DNA from: Mesorhizobium tamadayense
GTDB taxonomy: Bacteria > Pseudomonadota > Alphaproteobacteria > Rhizobiales > Rhizobiaceae
Assembly (NCBI RefSeq): GCF_003863365.1
Contig: NZ_RQXT01000003.1
Span: forward strand, 186,001-250,000
DNA length: 64,000 nucleotides
Reading direction: 5' to 3'
Shown here: piece by piece, positions 1-9,213 of the stretch
Layout of the letters: the number at the start of each line of letters is the position of its first letter
Numbering within the stretch: position 1 is the first letter of the stretch
Program-made: the position numbers and the translations under genes
The notes under the pieces: model-generated
What the model was told of the DNA's origin: nothing
Database searches by the model: none
What the model saw: only the letters and a program-made list of their open reading frames with translations

Positions 1-1910
1 AGGTGCTTTGGGTCAAGGGCTCGGGCGGCGACAGCGCCTCGATCAAGCTCGACGGCTTCGCCACCCTCTACATGGAAAAGTTGCGCGCGCTGAAGGGCCT
101 CTATCGCGGCGTCGAGCATGAAGATCAGATGGTGGGCTACCTGCCCCACTGTACATTCAGTCTTAACCCACGCGCGGCCTCGATCGACACGCCGCTGCAT
201 GCCTTCGTGCCGAAGCCTCATGTCGACCACATGCATCCCGATGCGATCATAGCCATTGCCGCCGCCAAGGATTCCAGGGCGATCACGAAGGAAGTCTTCG
301 GCGACGCCATCGGCTGGCTGCCCTGGAAGCGGCCGGGCTTCGAGCTCGGCCTGTGGCTGGAGAAATTCTGCCTCGAAAATCCCGATGCCAAGGGCGTGGT
401 GCTCGAAAGCCACGGCCTGTTCACCTGGGGCGACACGCCGAAGGCGTGCTACGAGACGACGATCTCGGTGATCAACCAGGCGATCGACTGGTTCGAGCGC
501 AAGTCGCAAGGCAAGGCGATCTTCGGCGGCGAGGTGGTGAAGTCGCTCGACGCGCCGGCGCGCCGCGCCATTGCCGCGAAACTGATGCCGAGGATCCGCG
601 GCCTGATCTCCGAAAAGAGCCACAAGCTCGGCCATTTCGACGATCAGCCGGCGGTGCTGGAGTTCGTCAATTCGAAAGACCTGCGACCGCTGGCGGCGCT
701 GGGCACCTCGTGCCCGGATCATTTCCTGCGCACCAAGATCCGGCCGCTGGTGATCGAGTTCGATCCGGCAAAGCCGGACGTCGACGCCGTCATCGCGCGT
801 CTGGCAGACGACATTGCCGCCTATCGTGTCGGCTACCAGGCTTACTACGACAGCTGCAAGCACGCGGACTCGCCCGCCATTCGCGATCCCAATGCCGTTG
901 TCTATCTGATGCCCGGCGTCGGCATGTTCACTTTCGCCGGCGACAAGGCGACGGCCCGCATCTCCGGCGAGTTCTACGTCAACGCCATCAACGTCATGCG
1001 CGGCGCCTCGACCGTCTCGTCCTATGTCGGCCTGCCCGCGCAAGAAGCCTTCGACATCGAATACTGGCTGCTCGAGGAGGCGAAGCTTCTGCGGCTGCCG
1101 AAGCCGAAGGCGCTGGCCGGCCAGATCGCGCTGGTCACCGGCGGCGCCGGCGGCATCGGCCGCGCCGCCGCCAACCGCCTGCTGCGTGAAGGCGCCTGCG
1201 TGGTGCTCGCGGACATCGACGAAGCGGCGCTCGCCGGCGCCCACGAAGAGCTGTCGAAGGCCTACGGAAAAGACTTCATCCGGCCGATGCGGATCGACGT
1301 TACTTCGGAAGATCAGGTCGCCTCGGGCTTTGCCGAAACTTCGGTCGAATTCGGCGGCATCGACATTCTGGTCTCCAACGCCGGTCTCGCCTCCTCCGCT
1401 CCCATCGAGGAGACCACGCTGGCGCTGTGGAACAAGAACATGGACATCCTGTCCACTGGCTATTTCCTCGTCTCGCGCGAGGCGTTCCGGCTGTTCCGCG
1501 CGCAGAAGATCGGTGGCAACGTCGTCTTCGTCGCCTCCAAGAACGGGCTTGCCGCTTCGCCCAACGCCGCCGCTTACTGCACCGCAAAGGCGGCCGAGAT
1601 CCATCTGGCGCGCTGCCTGGCGCTGGAAGGGGCGGAGGCGCAGATCAGGGTCAACGTCGTCAATCCGGACGCGGTGCTGCGCGGCTCCAAGATCTGGTCC
1701 GGCGAGTGGAAGGAACAGCGCGCCGCCGCCTACAAGATGTCGACCGACGATCTGGAAGAGCACTACCGTTCGCGCTCGATGCTGAAGCGATCGGTCTTCC
1801 CGGAGGACATTGCGGAAGCGATCTACTTCTTCGCCTCCGACATGTCAGCCAAGTCGACCGGCAACATCATCAATGTCGATGCCGGCAACGCGCAGAGCTT
1901 TACGCGGTAG
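1..1910 (+). CDS. rhaD: Bifunctional rhamnulose-1-phosphate aldolase / short-chain dehydrogenase (5' end missing)
   Basis: This is the 3' part of the fused rhamnose enzyme of rhizobia. The frame is open from the left edge and the true start lies outside the window; about 635 residues are visible, against roughly 700 for the family. The N-terminal part is a class II aldolase/adducin domain, with histidine-rich metal-site stretches (HVDHMHPDA, LESHGLFTWGD). It cleaves L-rhamnulose 1-phosphate to dihydroxyacetone phosphate and L-lactaldehyde. From about visible residue 374 an SDR domain follows, with a GGAGGIG nucleotide-binding turn near 380 and a YCTAK active-site motif near 525. It probably acts on the lactaldehyde. 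rhaI follows 89 bp downstream on the same strand, consistent with a rhaDI operon. Confidence 0.92.
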   Translation, partial: VLWVKGSGGDSASIKLDGFATLYMEKLRALKGLYRGVEHEDQMVGYLPHCTFSLNPRAASIDTPLHAFVPKPHVDHMHPDAIIAIAAAKDSRAITKEVFGDAIGWLPWKRPGFELGLWLEKFCLENPDAKGVVLESHGLFTWGDTPKACYETTISVINQAIDWFERKSQGKAIFGGEVVKSLDAPARRAIAAKLMPRIRGLISEKSHKLGHFDDQPAVLEFVNSKDLRPLAALGTSCPDHFLRTKIRPLVIEFDPAKPDVDAVIARLADDIAAYRVGYQAYYDSCKHADSPAIRDPNAVVYLMPGVGMFTFAGDKATARISGEFYVNAINVMRGASTVSSYVGLPAQEAFDIEYWLLEEAKLLRLPKPKALAGQIALVTGGAGGIGRAAANRLLREGACVVLADIDEAALAGAHEELSKAYGKDFIRPMRIDVTSEDQVASGFAETSVEFGGIDILVSNAGLASSAPIEETTLALWNKNMDILSTGYFLVSREAFRLFRAQKIGGNVVFVASKNGLAASPNAAAYCTAKAAEIHLARCLALEGAEAQIRVNVVNPDAVLRGSKIWSGEWKEQRAAAYKMSTDDLEEHYRSRSMLKRSVFPEDIAEAIYFFASDMSAKSTGNIINVDAGNAQSFTR

Positions 1911-1917
1911 CCCTTCC

Positions 1918-1963
1918 TTCTCCCCGTTCTACGGGGAGAAGGTGCCGGCAGGCGGATGAGGGG
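1918..1963. repeat. Intergenic palindromic repeat between rhaD and rhaI
   Basis: A perfect 10-bp stem (TTCTCCCCGT / ACGGGGAGAA) with a 3-nt loop lies at 1918-1940. It is followed by a conserved tail reading GGTGCCGGCAGGCGGATGAG. The same element, in opposite orientation, lies behind rhaI at about 3302-3347. This type of palindromic unit is common between genes of Rhizobiales. It may also act as an mRNA-stabilising hairpin between rhaD and rhaI. Confidence 0.7.
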
Positions 1964-1999
1964 CAGCGCCGGCCGAACGAGTACTGGGAGGAAATTGCA

Positions 2000-3292
2000 G
2001 TGTCCGAAACCATCATCTCCGCCGACCTCGTCGCCAAGCACAACGCGGCGCGCAAGGCCGAACTCGAGCGCGACTATCAATCGCTCGGCGAGCGCCTCGA
2101 CCGGCGGGGCATCGCCATCGACGCCATCCGCGACAAGGTGGAAAAATTCGGCGTGGCGATCCCGTCCTGGGGCGTCGGCACCGGCGGCACGCGCTTTGCA
2201 CGCTTCCCGGGCCCCGGCGAGCCGCGCGATATCTTCGACAAGATAGAGGACTGCGCCGTCATCGCTCAACTCACCCAGGCGACGCCGACCGTCTCGCTGC
2301 ATATCCCGTGGGACAAAGCCGAGCCGAACCGGCTGAAGCAGGCCGCGTCCCGCTTCGGCCTCGGCTTCGACGCCATGAACTCCAATACCTTCTCCGACGC
2401 CAAGGACCAAAAACTCTCCTACAAGTTCGGCTCGCTGTCGCACGCCGACGCCGGCACGCGCCGGCAGGCGATCGAGCACAATCTCGAATGCATCGAGATC
2501 GGCAAGACGCTCGGCTCCAAGGCGCTGACGGTGTGGATCGGCGACGGCTCGAACTTCCCCGGCCAGGTCAATTTCGCACGGGCCTTCGAGCGCTATCTCG
2601 ACGCCATGCGCGAGATCTACGCCGGTCTGCCCGACGACTGGCGGCTGTTCACCGAGCACAAGATGTACGAGCCGGCTTTCTATTCGACGGTCGTGCAGGA
2701 TTGGGGCACTAATTACATCATCGCCAAGGAGCTCGGCGACAAGGCCTTCTGTCTGGTCGACCTCGGTCACCATGCGCCCAACGTCAACATCGAGATGATC
2801 GTGTCGCGACTGATCCAGTTCGGCAAATTGGGCGGCTTCCATTTCAACGATTCCAAATACGGCGATGACGACCTCGATGCCGGCTCGATCGATCCGTACC
2901 GGCTGTTCCTGGTCTTCAACGAGCTGGTCGATGCCGAGCTTTCGGGCGCGAAAGGATTCAATCCCGCGCATATGCTCGACCAGAGCCACAACGTCACCGA
3001 TCCGATCGAGAGCCTGATGCTGTCGGCGGTCGAGGTGCAGCGCGCCTATGCGCAGGCGCTGCTGGTCGACCGCACGGCGCTCGAAGGTTTTCAGGAAGAG
3101 AACGATGCGCTGATCGCGACGCAGACGCTGAAAAGCGCCTACCGCACCGATGTCGAGCCGATCCTCGCCATGGCGCGCCTCAGGACCAGTGGCGCGATCG
3201 ATCCGGTCGCTGTCTATCGCGAGGCCGGGTATCGGGCGAAGGTGGCGGCGGAGCGGCCGGCCGTCGCCAGCGGCGGCGGCGGCATCGTCTGA
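2000..3292 (+). CDS. rhaI: L-rhamnose isomerase (rhizobial type)
   Basis: Converts L-rhamnose to L-rhamnulose in the cytoplasm, the first step of phosphorylative rhamnose breakdown. The protein is 430 residues, the usual size for the sugar-isomerase (TIM-barrel, metal-dependent) type of RhaI found in rhizobia. Visible segments fit the family: WGVGTGGTRFARFPGPGEP near the N-terminus, a TVWIGDGSNFPGQ stretch, FTEHKMYEPAFYSTVVQDWG, LVDLGHHAPN, and the metal-site region FHFNDSKYGDDDLDAGSIDP. The start is the GTG at 2000, because GGGAGGAAA lies 6-8 nt upstream. The open frame continues far upstream, but only as an antisense-like shadow of rhaD. It lies downstream of rhaD, and no rhamnose regulator or transporter is in the window. 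Confidence 0.93.
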   Translation: MSETIISADLVAKHNAARKAELERDYQSLGERLDRRGIAIDAIRDKVEKFGVAIPSWGVGTGGTRFARFPGPGEPRDIFDKIEDCAVIAQLTQATPTVSLHIPWDKAEPNRLKQAASRFGLGFDAMNSNTFSDAKDQKLSYKFGSLSHADAGTRRQAIEHNLECIEIGKTLGSKALTVWIGDGSNFPGQVNFARAFERYLDAMREIYAGLPDDWRLFTEHKMYEPAFYSTVVQDWGTNYIIAKELGDKAFCLVDLGHHAPNVNIEMIVSRLIQFGKLGGFHFNDSKYGDDDLDAGSIDPYRLFLVFNELVDAELSGAKGFNPAHMLDQSHNVTDPIESLMLSAVEVQRAYAQALLVDRTALEGFQEENDALIATQTLKSAYRTDVEPILAMARLRTSGAIDPVAVYREAGYRAKVAAERPAVASGGGGIV

Positions 3293-3301
3293 CACGCTCC
3301 C

Positions 3302-3435
3302 CCTCATCCGGCCGCTTCGCGGCCACCTTCTCCCCCGAGGGGAGAAGAGGTTGGCATCGGCGCCCACAAGCTCCTCTCCCCTTGGGGAGAGGTCGGATTG
3401 CCCTGAATTCCCCTTCGCAATTCGGTTGGCAATCC
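3302..3435. repeat. Cluster of three intergenic palindromes downstream of rhaI
   Basis: The gap holds three hairpins. A 9-bp stem with a 3-nt loop lies at 3327-3347 (CTTCTCCCC/GGGGAGAAG). It is preceded by CCCTCATCCGGCCGCTTCG, which makes it an inverted copy of the 1918-1963 element. A second perfect stem at 3373-3392 is CCTCTCCCC-TT-GGGGAGAGG. A third, wider dyad pairs GGATTGCC (3395-3402) with GGCAATCC (3428-3435). They are typical Rhizobiales repeat units. One of them may end the rhaDI transcript, but none has a clear U-tract. Confidence 0.65.
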
Positions 3436-3531
3436 GGGTGAGGGGGCTCTGCCAGGCGCTACTTCAATTGTTATTGGACTAACGCGCTCCGAGGGTTTTT
3501 CCTAGGCAACCCCACACCCCGGAGCCCCGCC

Positions 3532-5271
3532 ATGCATATCACCCGCCGGACGCTGATCGCCGTCAGCCTTTCTCTCACCGTTGCCTTTACACTTCCGGCC
3601 GCAGTCTTCGCCGCCTCGCCCGCCCCGGCCAAGGGCGAGCACGGCATGGTGGTGACGGCCCAGCATCTCGCCACCGAAGTCGGCGTCGAGGTGCTGAAGA
3701 AGGGAGGCAACGCGGTCGATGCGGCGATTGCCGTCGGCTATGCGCTGGCCGTGGTCTATCCCAACGCCGGCAATATCGGCGGCGGCGGGTTCATGACCAT
3801 CCGGCTGAAGGATGGCCGTTCGACCTTCATCGACTTCCGCGAGCGCGCGCCGCTTGCCGCGACCAAGACCATGTATCTCGACAAGGAGGGCAAGCCGGTG
3901 AAGGGCGCCAGCCTCGACGGCTATCTTGCCGTCGGTGTGCCAGGTTCGGTCGCGGGCTTCGAGATGGCGCGCGAAAAATACGGCACGCTGTCCAGGCAGG
4001 ATCTGATGGCGCCGGCCATTGCCTATGCCAGGGACGGCTTCGTCCTTAACCAGGGCGACGCCGCTTCTTTCGCGGGCAGCGCCGCGCGGCTGGCGAAGGA
4101 CCCGGCGGCGGCGGCCATCTTCCTGAAACCGGATGGCAAGACCTACGGCATTGGCGAGCGACTGGTGCAGCCGGATCTCGCCGCTTCGCTTTCGGCGATC
4201 TCCGAGAAGGGAGCCGACGCCTTCTACAAGGGCGGCATCGCCGATGCCATCGTCAAGGCCAGCGGCGCCAAGGGCGGCATCCTCGCCAAGGCCGATTTCG
4301 AGCAATATACGGTGCGCGAGCTGAAGCCCGTGACCTGCTCCTATCGCGGCTACGAGATCATCTCCTCGCCGCCGCCGAGCTCTGGCGGCGTGATCATCTG
4401 CGAGATCCTCAACGTGCTGGAGGATTATCCGCTGTCTTATCTCGGCGCCGGCTCTGCCGAGACGGTCCACGTCATGGTCGAGGCGATGCGCTACGCCTAT
4501 GTCGACCGCAATTCGGCGCTGGGCGACCCGGATTTCGTCGACAATCCGGTCTCAAAACTGCTCGACAAAGCTTACGCCAAACAAATCCGCGACAAGATCG
4601 ACCCATTCCGTGCCGGCGTCTCGAAGGATCTGATGCCTAAAGACTTCGGCGAGTCGAAGGAGACCACCCACTACTCGATCATCGACAATGACGGCAATGC
4701 GGTGGCGGTGACCTATACGCTCAACGGCTCGTTTGGCGCCGGCGTCGTCGCCGACGGCACCGGTATCCTGCTCAACAACGAGATGGACGATTTCACCCAG
4801 AAGCCGGGCGTGCCCAACCTTTACGGCTTGGTCCAGGGCGAGGCCAATGCCATCAAGCCGAAGAAGACGCCGCTGTCCTCGATGAGCCCGACGATCGTCA
4901 CCAAGGACGGCAAGCCGTTCATGGTCATCGGCAGCCCGGGCGGCTCACGCATCATCACCATCACGCTGGAGGCGATCGTCAACGTCGTCGACCACGGCAT
5001 GAACATCCAGGAGGCGATCGACGCGCCGCGCATCCACCATCAATGGCTGCCTGACACCATCTATGTCGAACCGTTCGGGCTTTCGCCCGACACCGAAAGG
5101 CTGCTGGCCGGCATGGGCTATCACCTCGACCTCGGCGACCAGACCTGGGGCCAGGCGGCCGGCATCCTGGTCGGCGGCAAAAGCCTGGCGGAAATCGGGA
5201 AGGGCGGCGGCGCGCGCTACAACGGCGCCATCGACAGCCGCGCCGCTTCCGGCGAGGCGCTTGGATATTAG
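3532..5271 (+). CDS. ggt: Gamma-glutamyltransferase (periplasmic)
   Basis: Hydrolyses or transfers the gamma-glutamyl group of glutathione and related peptides. The 579-residue precursor has a signal peptide (residues 1 to about 27, ending PAAVFA), so it acts in the periplasm. Family hallmarks are GGGGFMTIRLKDG near the N-terminus and the autocleavage site KETTHYS, whose first threonine (about residue 378) becomes the N-terminal nucleophile of the small subunit. Further hallmarks are NNEMDDF, SSMSPTIV and the GSPGGSRI oxyanion stretch. Length and motif order are normal. Its stop codon overlaps by 4 bp the end of the convergent small membrane-protein gene. It stands alone, and neighbouring genes give no pathway hint. 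Confidence 0.95.
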   Translation: MHITRRTLIAVSLSLTVAFTLPAAVFAASPAPAKGEHGMVVTAQHLATEVGVEVLKKGGNAVDAAIAVGYALAVVYPNAGNIGGGGFMTIRLKDGRSTFIDFRERAPLAATKTMYLDKEGKPVKGASLDGYLAVGVPGSVAGFEMAREKYGTLSRQDLMAPAIAYARDGFVLNQGDAASFAGSAARLAKDPAAAAIFLKPDGKTYGIGERLVQPDLAASLSAISEKGADAFYKGGIADAIVKASGAKGGILAKADFEQYTVRELKPVTCSYRGYEIISSPPPSSGGVIICEILNVLEDYPLSYLGAGSAETVHVMVEAMRYAYVDRNSALGDPDFVDNPVSKLLDKAYAKQIRDKIDPFRAGVSKDLMPKDFGESKETTHYSIIDNDGNAVAVTYTLNGSFGAGVVADGTGILLNNEMDDFTQKPGVPNLYGLVQGEANAIKPKKTPLSSMSPTIVTKDGKPFMVIGSPGGSRIITITLEAIVNVVDHGMNIQEAIDAPRIHHQWLPDTIYVEPFGLSPDTERLLAGMGYHLDLGDQTWGQAAGILVGGKSLAEIGKGGGARYNGAIDSRAASGEALGY

Positions 5272-5612
5272 ATGACCAGCGTGACGGTTGAGGCGATGAG
5301 CAACACCGCGGCGATGCCGACGAACAGCGCATAGATGCGCGGCCGGTCGAGCAGCAGCGCGTTGCCGGAGATCCAGGCCGACGTGGCGCCGCCGAGCGCG
5401 AACAGGAAGCCGTTGCGGTGGCCGAAAGTCATCGAGGCGGCCATCAGGCCGCCGATGATCAGTGCTCCGAACACGATGATGACGGCGACGGCGTATTTCT
5501 CGAAATCGTTGCCGCTGCCCATCGCCGGCCCCATGGCGTTGAGATTCGGCAGATCGTCCGGATCGAAGGGGCTGGCCGAGCCATATTCGTCTTGACCGAG
5601 GGATTCGCGCAT
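5268..5612 (-). CDS. Small membrane protein, unknown function
   Basis: A 114-residue protein with an acidic N-terminus (DEYGSASPFDPDDLPNLN) and about three hydrophobic segments, including YAVAVIIVFGALIIGGLMAA and YALFVGIAAVLLIASTVTLV. I do not recognise a family. The start is the second of two adjacent ATG codons (5612), which gives the better distance to GGAG; the first is at 5615. The 3' end overlaps ggt by 4 bp in convergent orientation. It is not clearly linked to dctD, which starts transcription far upstream on the same strand and ends at 5774. Confidence 0.65.
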   Translation of the reverse strand: MRESLGQDEYGSASPFDPDDLPNLNAMGPAMGSGNDFEKYAVAVIIVFGALIIGGLMAASMTFGHRNGFLFALGGATSAWISGNALLLDRPRIYALFVGIAAVLLIASTVTLVI

Positions 5613-5773
5613 CATTCGTTCTCCGCTGAGCGGCAACAAACCATCAACGCTTGCCGATGGCAACCGGCAACGCCATCGCTGTCATGCGTTCGCCGTACGG
5701 CTGGTGCCAACGTGCCACGGTTTCCTGGACAGGCTCAACGACCGAGGATGCGCTCCGGTTCCACAGGCTTGAT

Positions 5774-7123
5774 CTATCTGGAAAAATCGCTGCGCACGAT
5801 GCCGTGCCGCTGCAGCTTATCGTAGAAGGTCTTGCGCGGGATGCCGAGCGCCTCGATCGTGCGCCGTACATCGCCGTCGTTGCGACCAAGTGTCTCGCGG
5901 ATGATCTCGGCCTCGTAGCGCTCCAGCCGTTCCGGCAAGGGCATGGAGGCATCCGAGTCGGTCGGCTGAGGGGAAGGGTAGCCGCCGATCTCCTCCAGTC
6001 CGAGCACGAAGCGCTCGGCGAAATGGGCGAGCTCGCGGACATTGCCGGGCCAGTCGTGTTCCCTCAGATGACGCTGGACGGCCGCCGGCGCCGCAGGCAC
6101 GGGGCGGTGGAAGCGGGCGGCGGCGCGCTCCGCGAAATAGCCGAACAGCAGCGGCACGTCGTCCCGGCGCTCGCGCAGGGGTGGGATCGAAAGCGTCACC
6201 ACATTGAGCCGATAGTAGAGGTCCTCGCGGAAAGCGCCGCGCTGGCTCGCGTCGCCGAGATCGACCTTGGCGGCGGCGACGACGCGCAGATCGACCGGCC
6301 GAACCTCGTTGGTGCCAAGCGGCGTCACCTCGCGCATTTCCAGCACGCGCAGCATCTGCACCTGCGTCGAAGGCGGCATGCTTTCGATCTCGTCGAGGAA
6401 CAGTGTGCCGCCGCTCGAATGCTCGATGCGCCCGATCCGCTTCTTCTGCGCGCCGGTGAAGGCGCCGGCCTCATGGCCGAACAACTCGCTCTCGATCACC
6501 GTCTCCGGCAGCGTGCCGCAATTGAGCGCTACGAAATTGCCCTTGGCGCGGCGGCTCCAGCGGTGCAGCAGGCTCGCCACCACTTCTTTGCCGGAGCCGG
6601 TCTCGCCGGTCACCAGCACGTCGACATCGGTGTCGGCAATTTGTCTGAGCGTGCGGCGCAGCCGCTCCATGGCCGGCGTCTGGCCGATCAGCGGCAGGCC
6701 TTCCTGCGCCTGCTCGGCCGCCTCGCGTAAGGAGCGGTTCTCCATCACAAGGCGGCGTTTCTCCGCCGCGCGCCATACACTTTGCGCCAGCCGGTCGGCC
6801 GCGAACGGCTTGGTGATGAAATCATAGGCGCCATCCTTGATCGCCTTGACCGCCATGGCGATGTCGCCATGCCCGGTGACCAGAATGACGGGGATATCCG
6901 GGTCGAGGTCAACCACGCGGTCGAAGAGCTGCAGGCCATCCATTTCGGGCATGCGGATGTCTGACACCAAGACGCCGGCAAAGCCGGCATCGAGGCCGGC
7001 AAGGGCCTCGCTTGCCGAGGAAAAGGCAGACACGTCAAAACCGGCAAGCTCCAGCGTCTGTTTTGTCGCCTTGAGCAGTTCGCTGTCGTCGTCGATCAGG
7101 ATGACCGGATTGCCGTTCGTCAT
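5774..7123 (-). CDS. dctD: C4-dicarboxylate two-component response regulator DctD
   Basis: A 449-residue NtrC-type activator of sigma-54 promoters. It has a receiver domain (residues 1-120; phosphorylatable Asp55 in [13 protein letters not shown]), then an AAA+ domain with Walker A GETGSGKE and the sigma-54 contact motif GAFTGA. A C-terminal FIS-type helix-turn-helix follows ([16 protein letters not shown]). It is activated by the kinase DctB encoded directly upstream, whose gene overlaps it by 4 bp. It drives dctA, which carries a sigma-54 promoter and a DctD-like dyad about 2 kb away. Identity rests on domain order plus the dctB-dctA neighbourhood. Confidence 0.95.
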   Translation of the reverse strand: MTNGNPVILIDDDSELLKATKQTLELAGFDVSAFSSASEALAGLDAGFAGVLVSDIRMPEMDGLQLFDRVVDLDPDIPVILVTGHGDIAMAVKAIKDGAYDFITKPFAADRLAQSVWRAAEKRRLVMENRSLREAAEQAQEGLPLIGQTPAMERLRRTLRQIADTDVDVLVTGETGSGKEVVASLLHRWSRRAKGNFVALNCGTLPETVIESELFGHEAGAFTGAQKKRIGRIEHSSGGTLFLDEIESMPPSTQVQMLRVLEMREVTPLGTNEVRPVDLRVVAAAKVDLGDASQRGAFREDLYYRLNVVTLSIPPLRERRDDVPLLFGYFAERAAARFHRPVPAAPAAVQRHLREHDWPGNVRELAHFAERFVLGLEEIGGYPSPQPTDSDASMPLPERLERYEAEIIRETLGRNDGDVRRTIEALGIPRKTFYDKLQRHGIVRSDFSR

Positions 7124-8979
7124 GTCGCGCCAGCCTTCGAGAGATGGATGGTGAAGCGGGTGCCGCTGCCGCTGCTTGCCACATCGATGCGGCCGCCATA
7201 ATCGGCGACGATATCTTTCGAGATGACCAGGCCGAGCCCGAGCCCCCTTTCCTTCGACGTGTTGAACGGTGTGAACAGCGATTTCAGGATCGCGGGCGGG
7301 ATGCCTGGGCCGTTATCGGACACGATCAGAGCAACGCCGTCGGCGGTTTCCGCGGCGGACACTTCGACCCGCGCACCGTCGCGGCCTTCCAGGGCTTCCA
7401 GCGCGTTCTGGAACAGGTTGATCAGCACCTGTTCGAGCCGCAGCCGGTTGCCCATCACCTTGAGCGCCGGTGGCGGCAGCGTGATCGCCAGCGCCTCCAG
7501 TCGCCCGGCAAAACGGCTCCTGAGCAATACGACCGCACCCTCGATGACGCTGCGCAGCTCGACCGGCTCGGCGGCGGTACGACCCTTGCGCGCGAAGGCT
7601 TTCAGCTCTTCGGTGATGGAGCCGATGCGCTCGGTAAGCGCTGCAATCGCGTCGAGGTTTTCCTCGGCCGGCGCGCTCTGCTTGCGCTCCAGGAAGACGC
7701 GGGCGTTGTCCGCATAGGCGCGAATGGTGGCGACCGGCTGGTTGATCTCATGCGCGACGCCCGCGGCAACCTGGCCGAGGGTCGCAAGACGGTTGGCCTG
7801 CACCAGATCCTGCTGCATGACCTGCAGTCTCGCTTCGGTGCTGCGGTGATCGGCGATCTCGGCCTGCAGCCGGTCTCGCGCGAGGCTCAGATCCTGGGTG
7901 CGCTCGACGACGCGGCGTTCGAGCTCCGCGCGCGCCGCCTGCTCGGCGGCAATCCGCATCTGGGCGGACTGCCGGCGCCACAACAGATAGGCGGCTAACG
8001 CAAGGAGCGGGACGAGGACGCCGAGCGCCAAGAGCCGCATTTCGCGCTGGGCCGAGGCGATGGGCGCCTCCGCCGGAACGAGATAGTCGAGCCGCCACGG
8101 CGTCGAGGGCACGGCCGTGGCTAGCCGCAGATATTCCGCGTCGCTGCCGCCAGGCGTGATGGCATGGACGAGCGCGACATCGGGGCTGAGCGGTCGCGGC
8201 CTCGTGATCGGCAAAGGCACCAGCGGCGCGTCGCCAAATTGCTGGCTTGCCCGGATCCCGGCAAGCACCGGCTGGCCAAGCGGCGCCGTCGTCATGAAGC
8301 GCCAGGAGGGCACGCTTGTGATCAGCACCACGCCATGCTCGTCGCTGACATAGGCCGGGCGGTTCGCCTCGTGCCAGTCGGCCTCGAGCTGGTCGAACTC
8401 CATCTTGACCACGACGACGCCGAGTGGGGCGGCCGCGCTGCCGACGCGGCGCGAAATGTAGAGGCCCGGCCGCTTGCTGACATTGCCGAGCGCGAAATAC
8501 TCGGCTGTGCCGGACTGCATGGCCCCCGAGAAATAGGCGCGAAAGCCGTAGTCGTTGCCGACGAAGCTCACCGGCTCGCGCCAGTTGCTCGAAGCGATGG
8601 CCAGCCCGTCCGTGCCGGTAACATAAAGCACCGAGGCCTTGGTGCCGGAAACCAGCCCTTCGAGCTTGCGATTGAGCACGTCGATCGCGGCGGGGCTGCG
8701 CTCGGTCAGTGCATCATGCACCTGCTGGTCCTCGGACAGAAGCAGCGGCAGCGCGCGCGGATTCTCCAGCACCGCGCGCAGCAGCGCGACCTTGAGATTG
8801 GCGTCGGTGCGTCCCTGAGCGGCCAGCGCCTCGATCTCGGTCGAGCGGCCATAGAGGCCGGCGCCGTAGAGTGCTGCGGCAACGATCAGCAACGCTATCG
8901 CTGCAAACAGCAGCCAGGCGCGCCGCGCCCGCCCGGCAAGCAGTTCGGGTGTCAGGGGAGCGGCGGAGCGTTGCAGCAT
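7120..8979 (-). CDS. dctB: C4-dicarboxylate sensor histidine kinase DctB
   Basis: A 619-residue membrane kinase. TM1 spans about residues 20-43 and TM2 about 313-336; between them is a periplasmic double-PAS-like sensor region of some 270 residues that would bind succinate, malate or fumarate. A coiled linker leads to the dimerisation and phosphoacceptor helix (GVAHEINQP, His near 410). The catalytic domain follows, with N-box [17 protein letters not shown] and GLGLGLVIS. The ATG at 8979 is chosen; an ATG at 8994 and a TTG at 9006 are possible, but both would lie in the DctD-type dyad. Transcribed divergently from dctA and translationally coupled to dctD. Confidence 0.94.
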   Translation of the reverse strand: MLQRSAAPLTPELLAGRARRAWLLFAAIALLIVAAALYGAGLYGRSTEIEALAAQGRTDANLKVALLRAVLENPRALPLLLSEDQQVHDALTERSPAAIDVLNRKLEGLVSGTKASVLYVTGTDGLAIASSNWREPVSFVGNDYGFRAYFSGAMQSGTAEYFALGNVSKRPGLYISRRVGSAAAPLGVVVVKMEFDQLEADWHEANRPAYVSDEHGVVLITSVPSWRFMTTAPLGQPVLAGIRASQQFGDAPLVPLPITRPRPLSPDVALVHAITPGGSDAEYLRLATAVPSTPWRLDYLVPAEAPIASAQREMRLLALGVLVPLLALAAYLLWRRQSAQMRIAAEQAARAELERRVVERTQDLSLARDRLQAEIADHRSTEARLQVMQQDLVQANRLATLGQVAAGVAHEINQPVATIRAYADNARVFLERKQSAPAEENLDAIAALTERIGSITEELKAFARKGRTAAEPVELRSVIEGAVVLLRSRFAGRLEALAITLPPPALKVMGNRLRLEQVLINLFQNALEALEGRDGARVEVSAAETADGVALIVSDNGPGIPPAILKSLFTPFNTSKERGLGLGLVISKDIVADYGGRIDVASSGSGTRFTIHLSKAGAT

Positions 8980-8985
8980 GCCGCA

Positions 8986-9036
8986 TTTGTGCATGATTTC
9001 GCACAAAGCACAATTCGACCTATGCGGATCGCCGCA
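8986..9036. promoter_or_regulatory. Candidate tandem DctD-binding sites upstream of dctA
   Basis: A perfect dyad TTTGTGC-N8-GCACAAA occupies 8986-9007. A shorter dyad TGCGG-N4-CCGCA follows at 9023-9036. Tandem inverted repeats of this kind upstream of the sigma-54 promoter are the known DctD sites of rhizobial dctA genes. The distal site is about 110 bp upstream of the -24/-12 element. It also lies at the presumed 5' end of dctB, so it could affect that gene too. Confidence 0.7.
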
Positions 9037-9112
9037 CGCGGTATCTTGGACAGAAAATCTTTCAAGCCAAAAAGTTGAATGAAATCAGTCTGAAATGCCG
9101 TCGGCTCGAATC

Positions 9113-9128
9113 TGGCACGCGCGTTGCA
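9113..9128 (+). promoter_or_regulatory. Sigma-54 (-24/-12) promoter of dctA
   Basis: TGGCACGCGCGTTGCA matches the sigma-54 consensus TGGCACG-N4-TTGCA exactly, with GG at 9114-9115 and GC at 9126-9127. Transcription would start around 9138-9140, leaving a 5' leader of about 75 nt before the dctA ATG. A GGAGG ribosome site lies just before that ATG. Confidence 0.92.
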
Positions 9129-9213
9129 AATGCTTACGCAGCAGCCGCGAGGCTGTGGAGGTCAAATGCCCCGGGAGGTCGAGCTTCTCGATCGGGGCTG
9201 AACGGAGGATATC

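Noticed and set aside
1823-3367. Long minus-strand open frame (about 514 codons) opposite rhaI
   Set aside because: It is the mirror of a strongly conserved gene in GC-rich DNA, is rich in Arg, Asp and Gly without any domain, and has no ribosome site.
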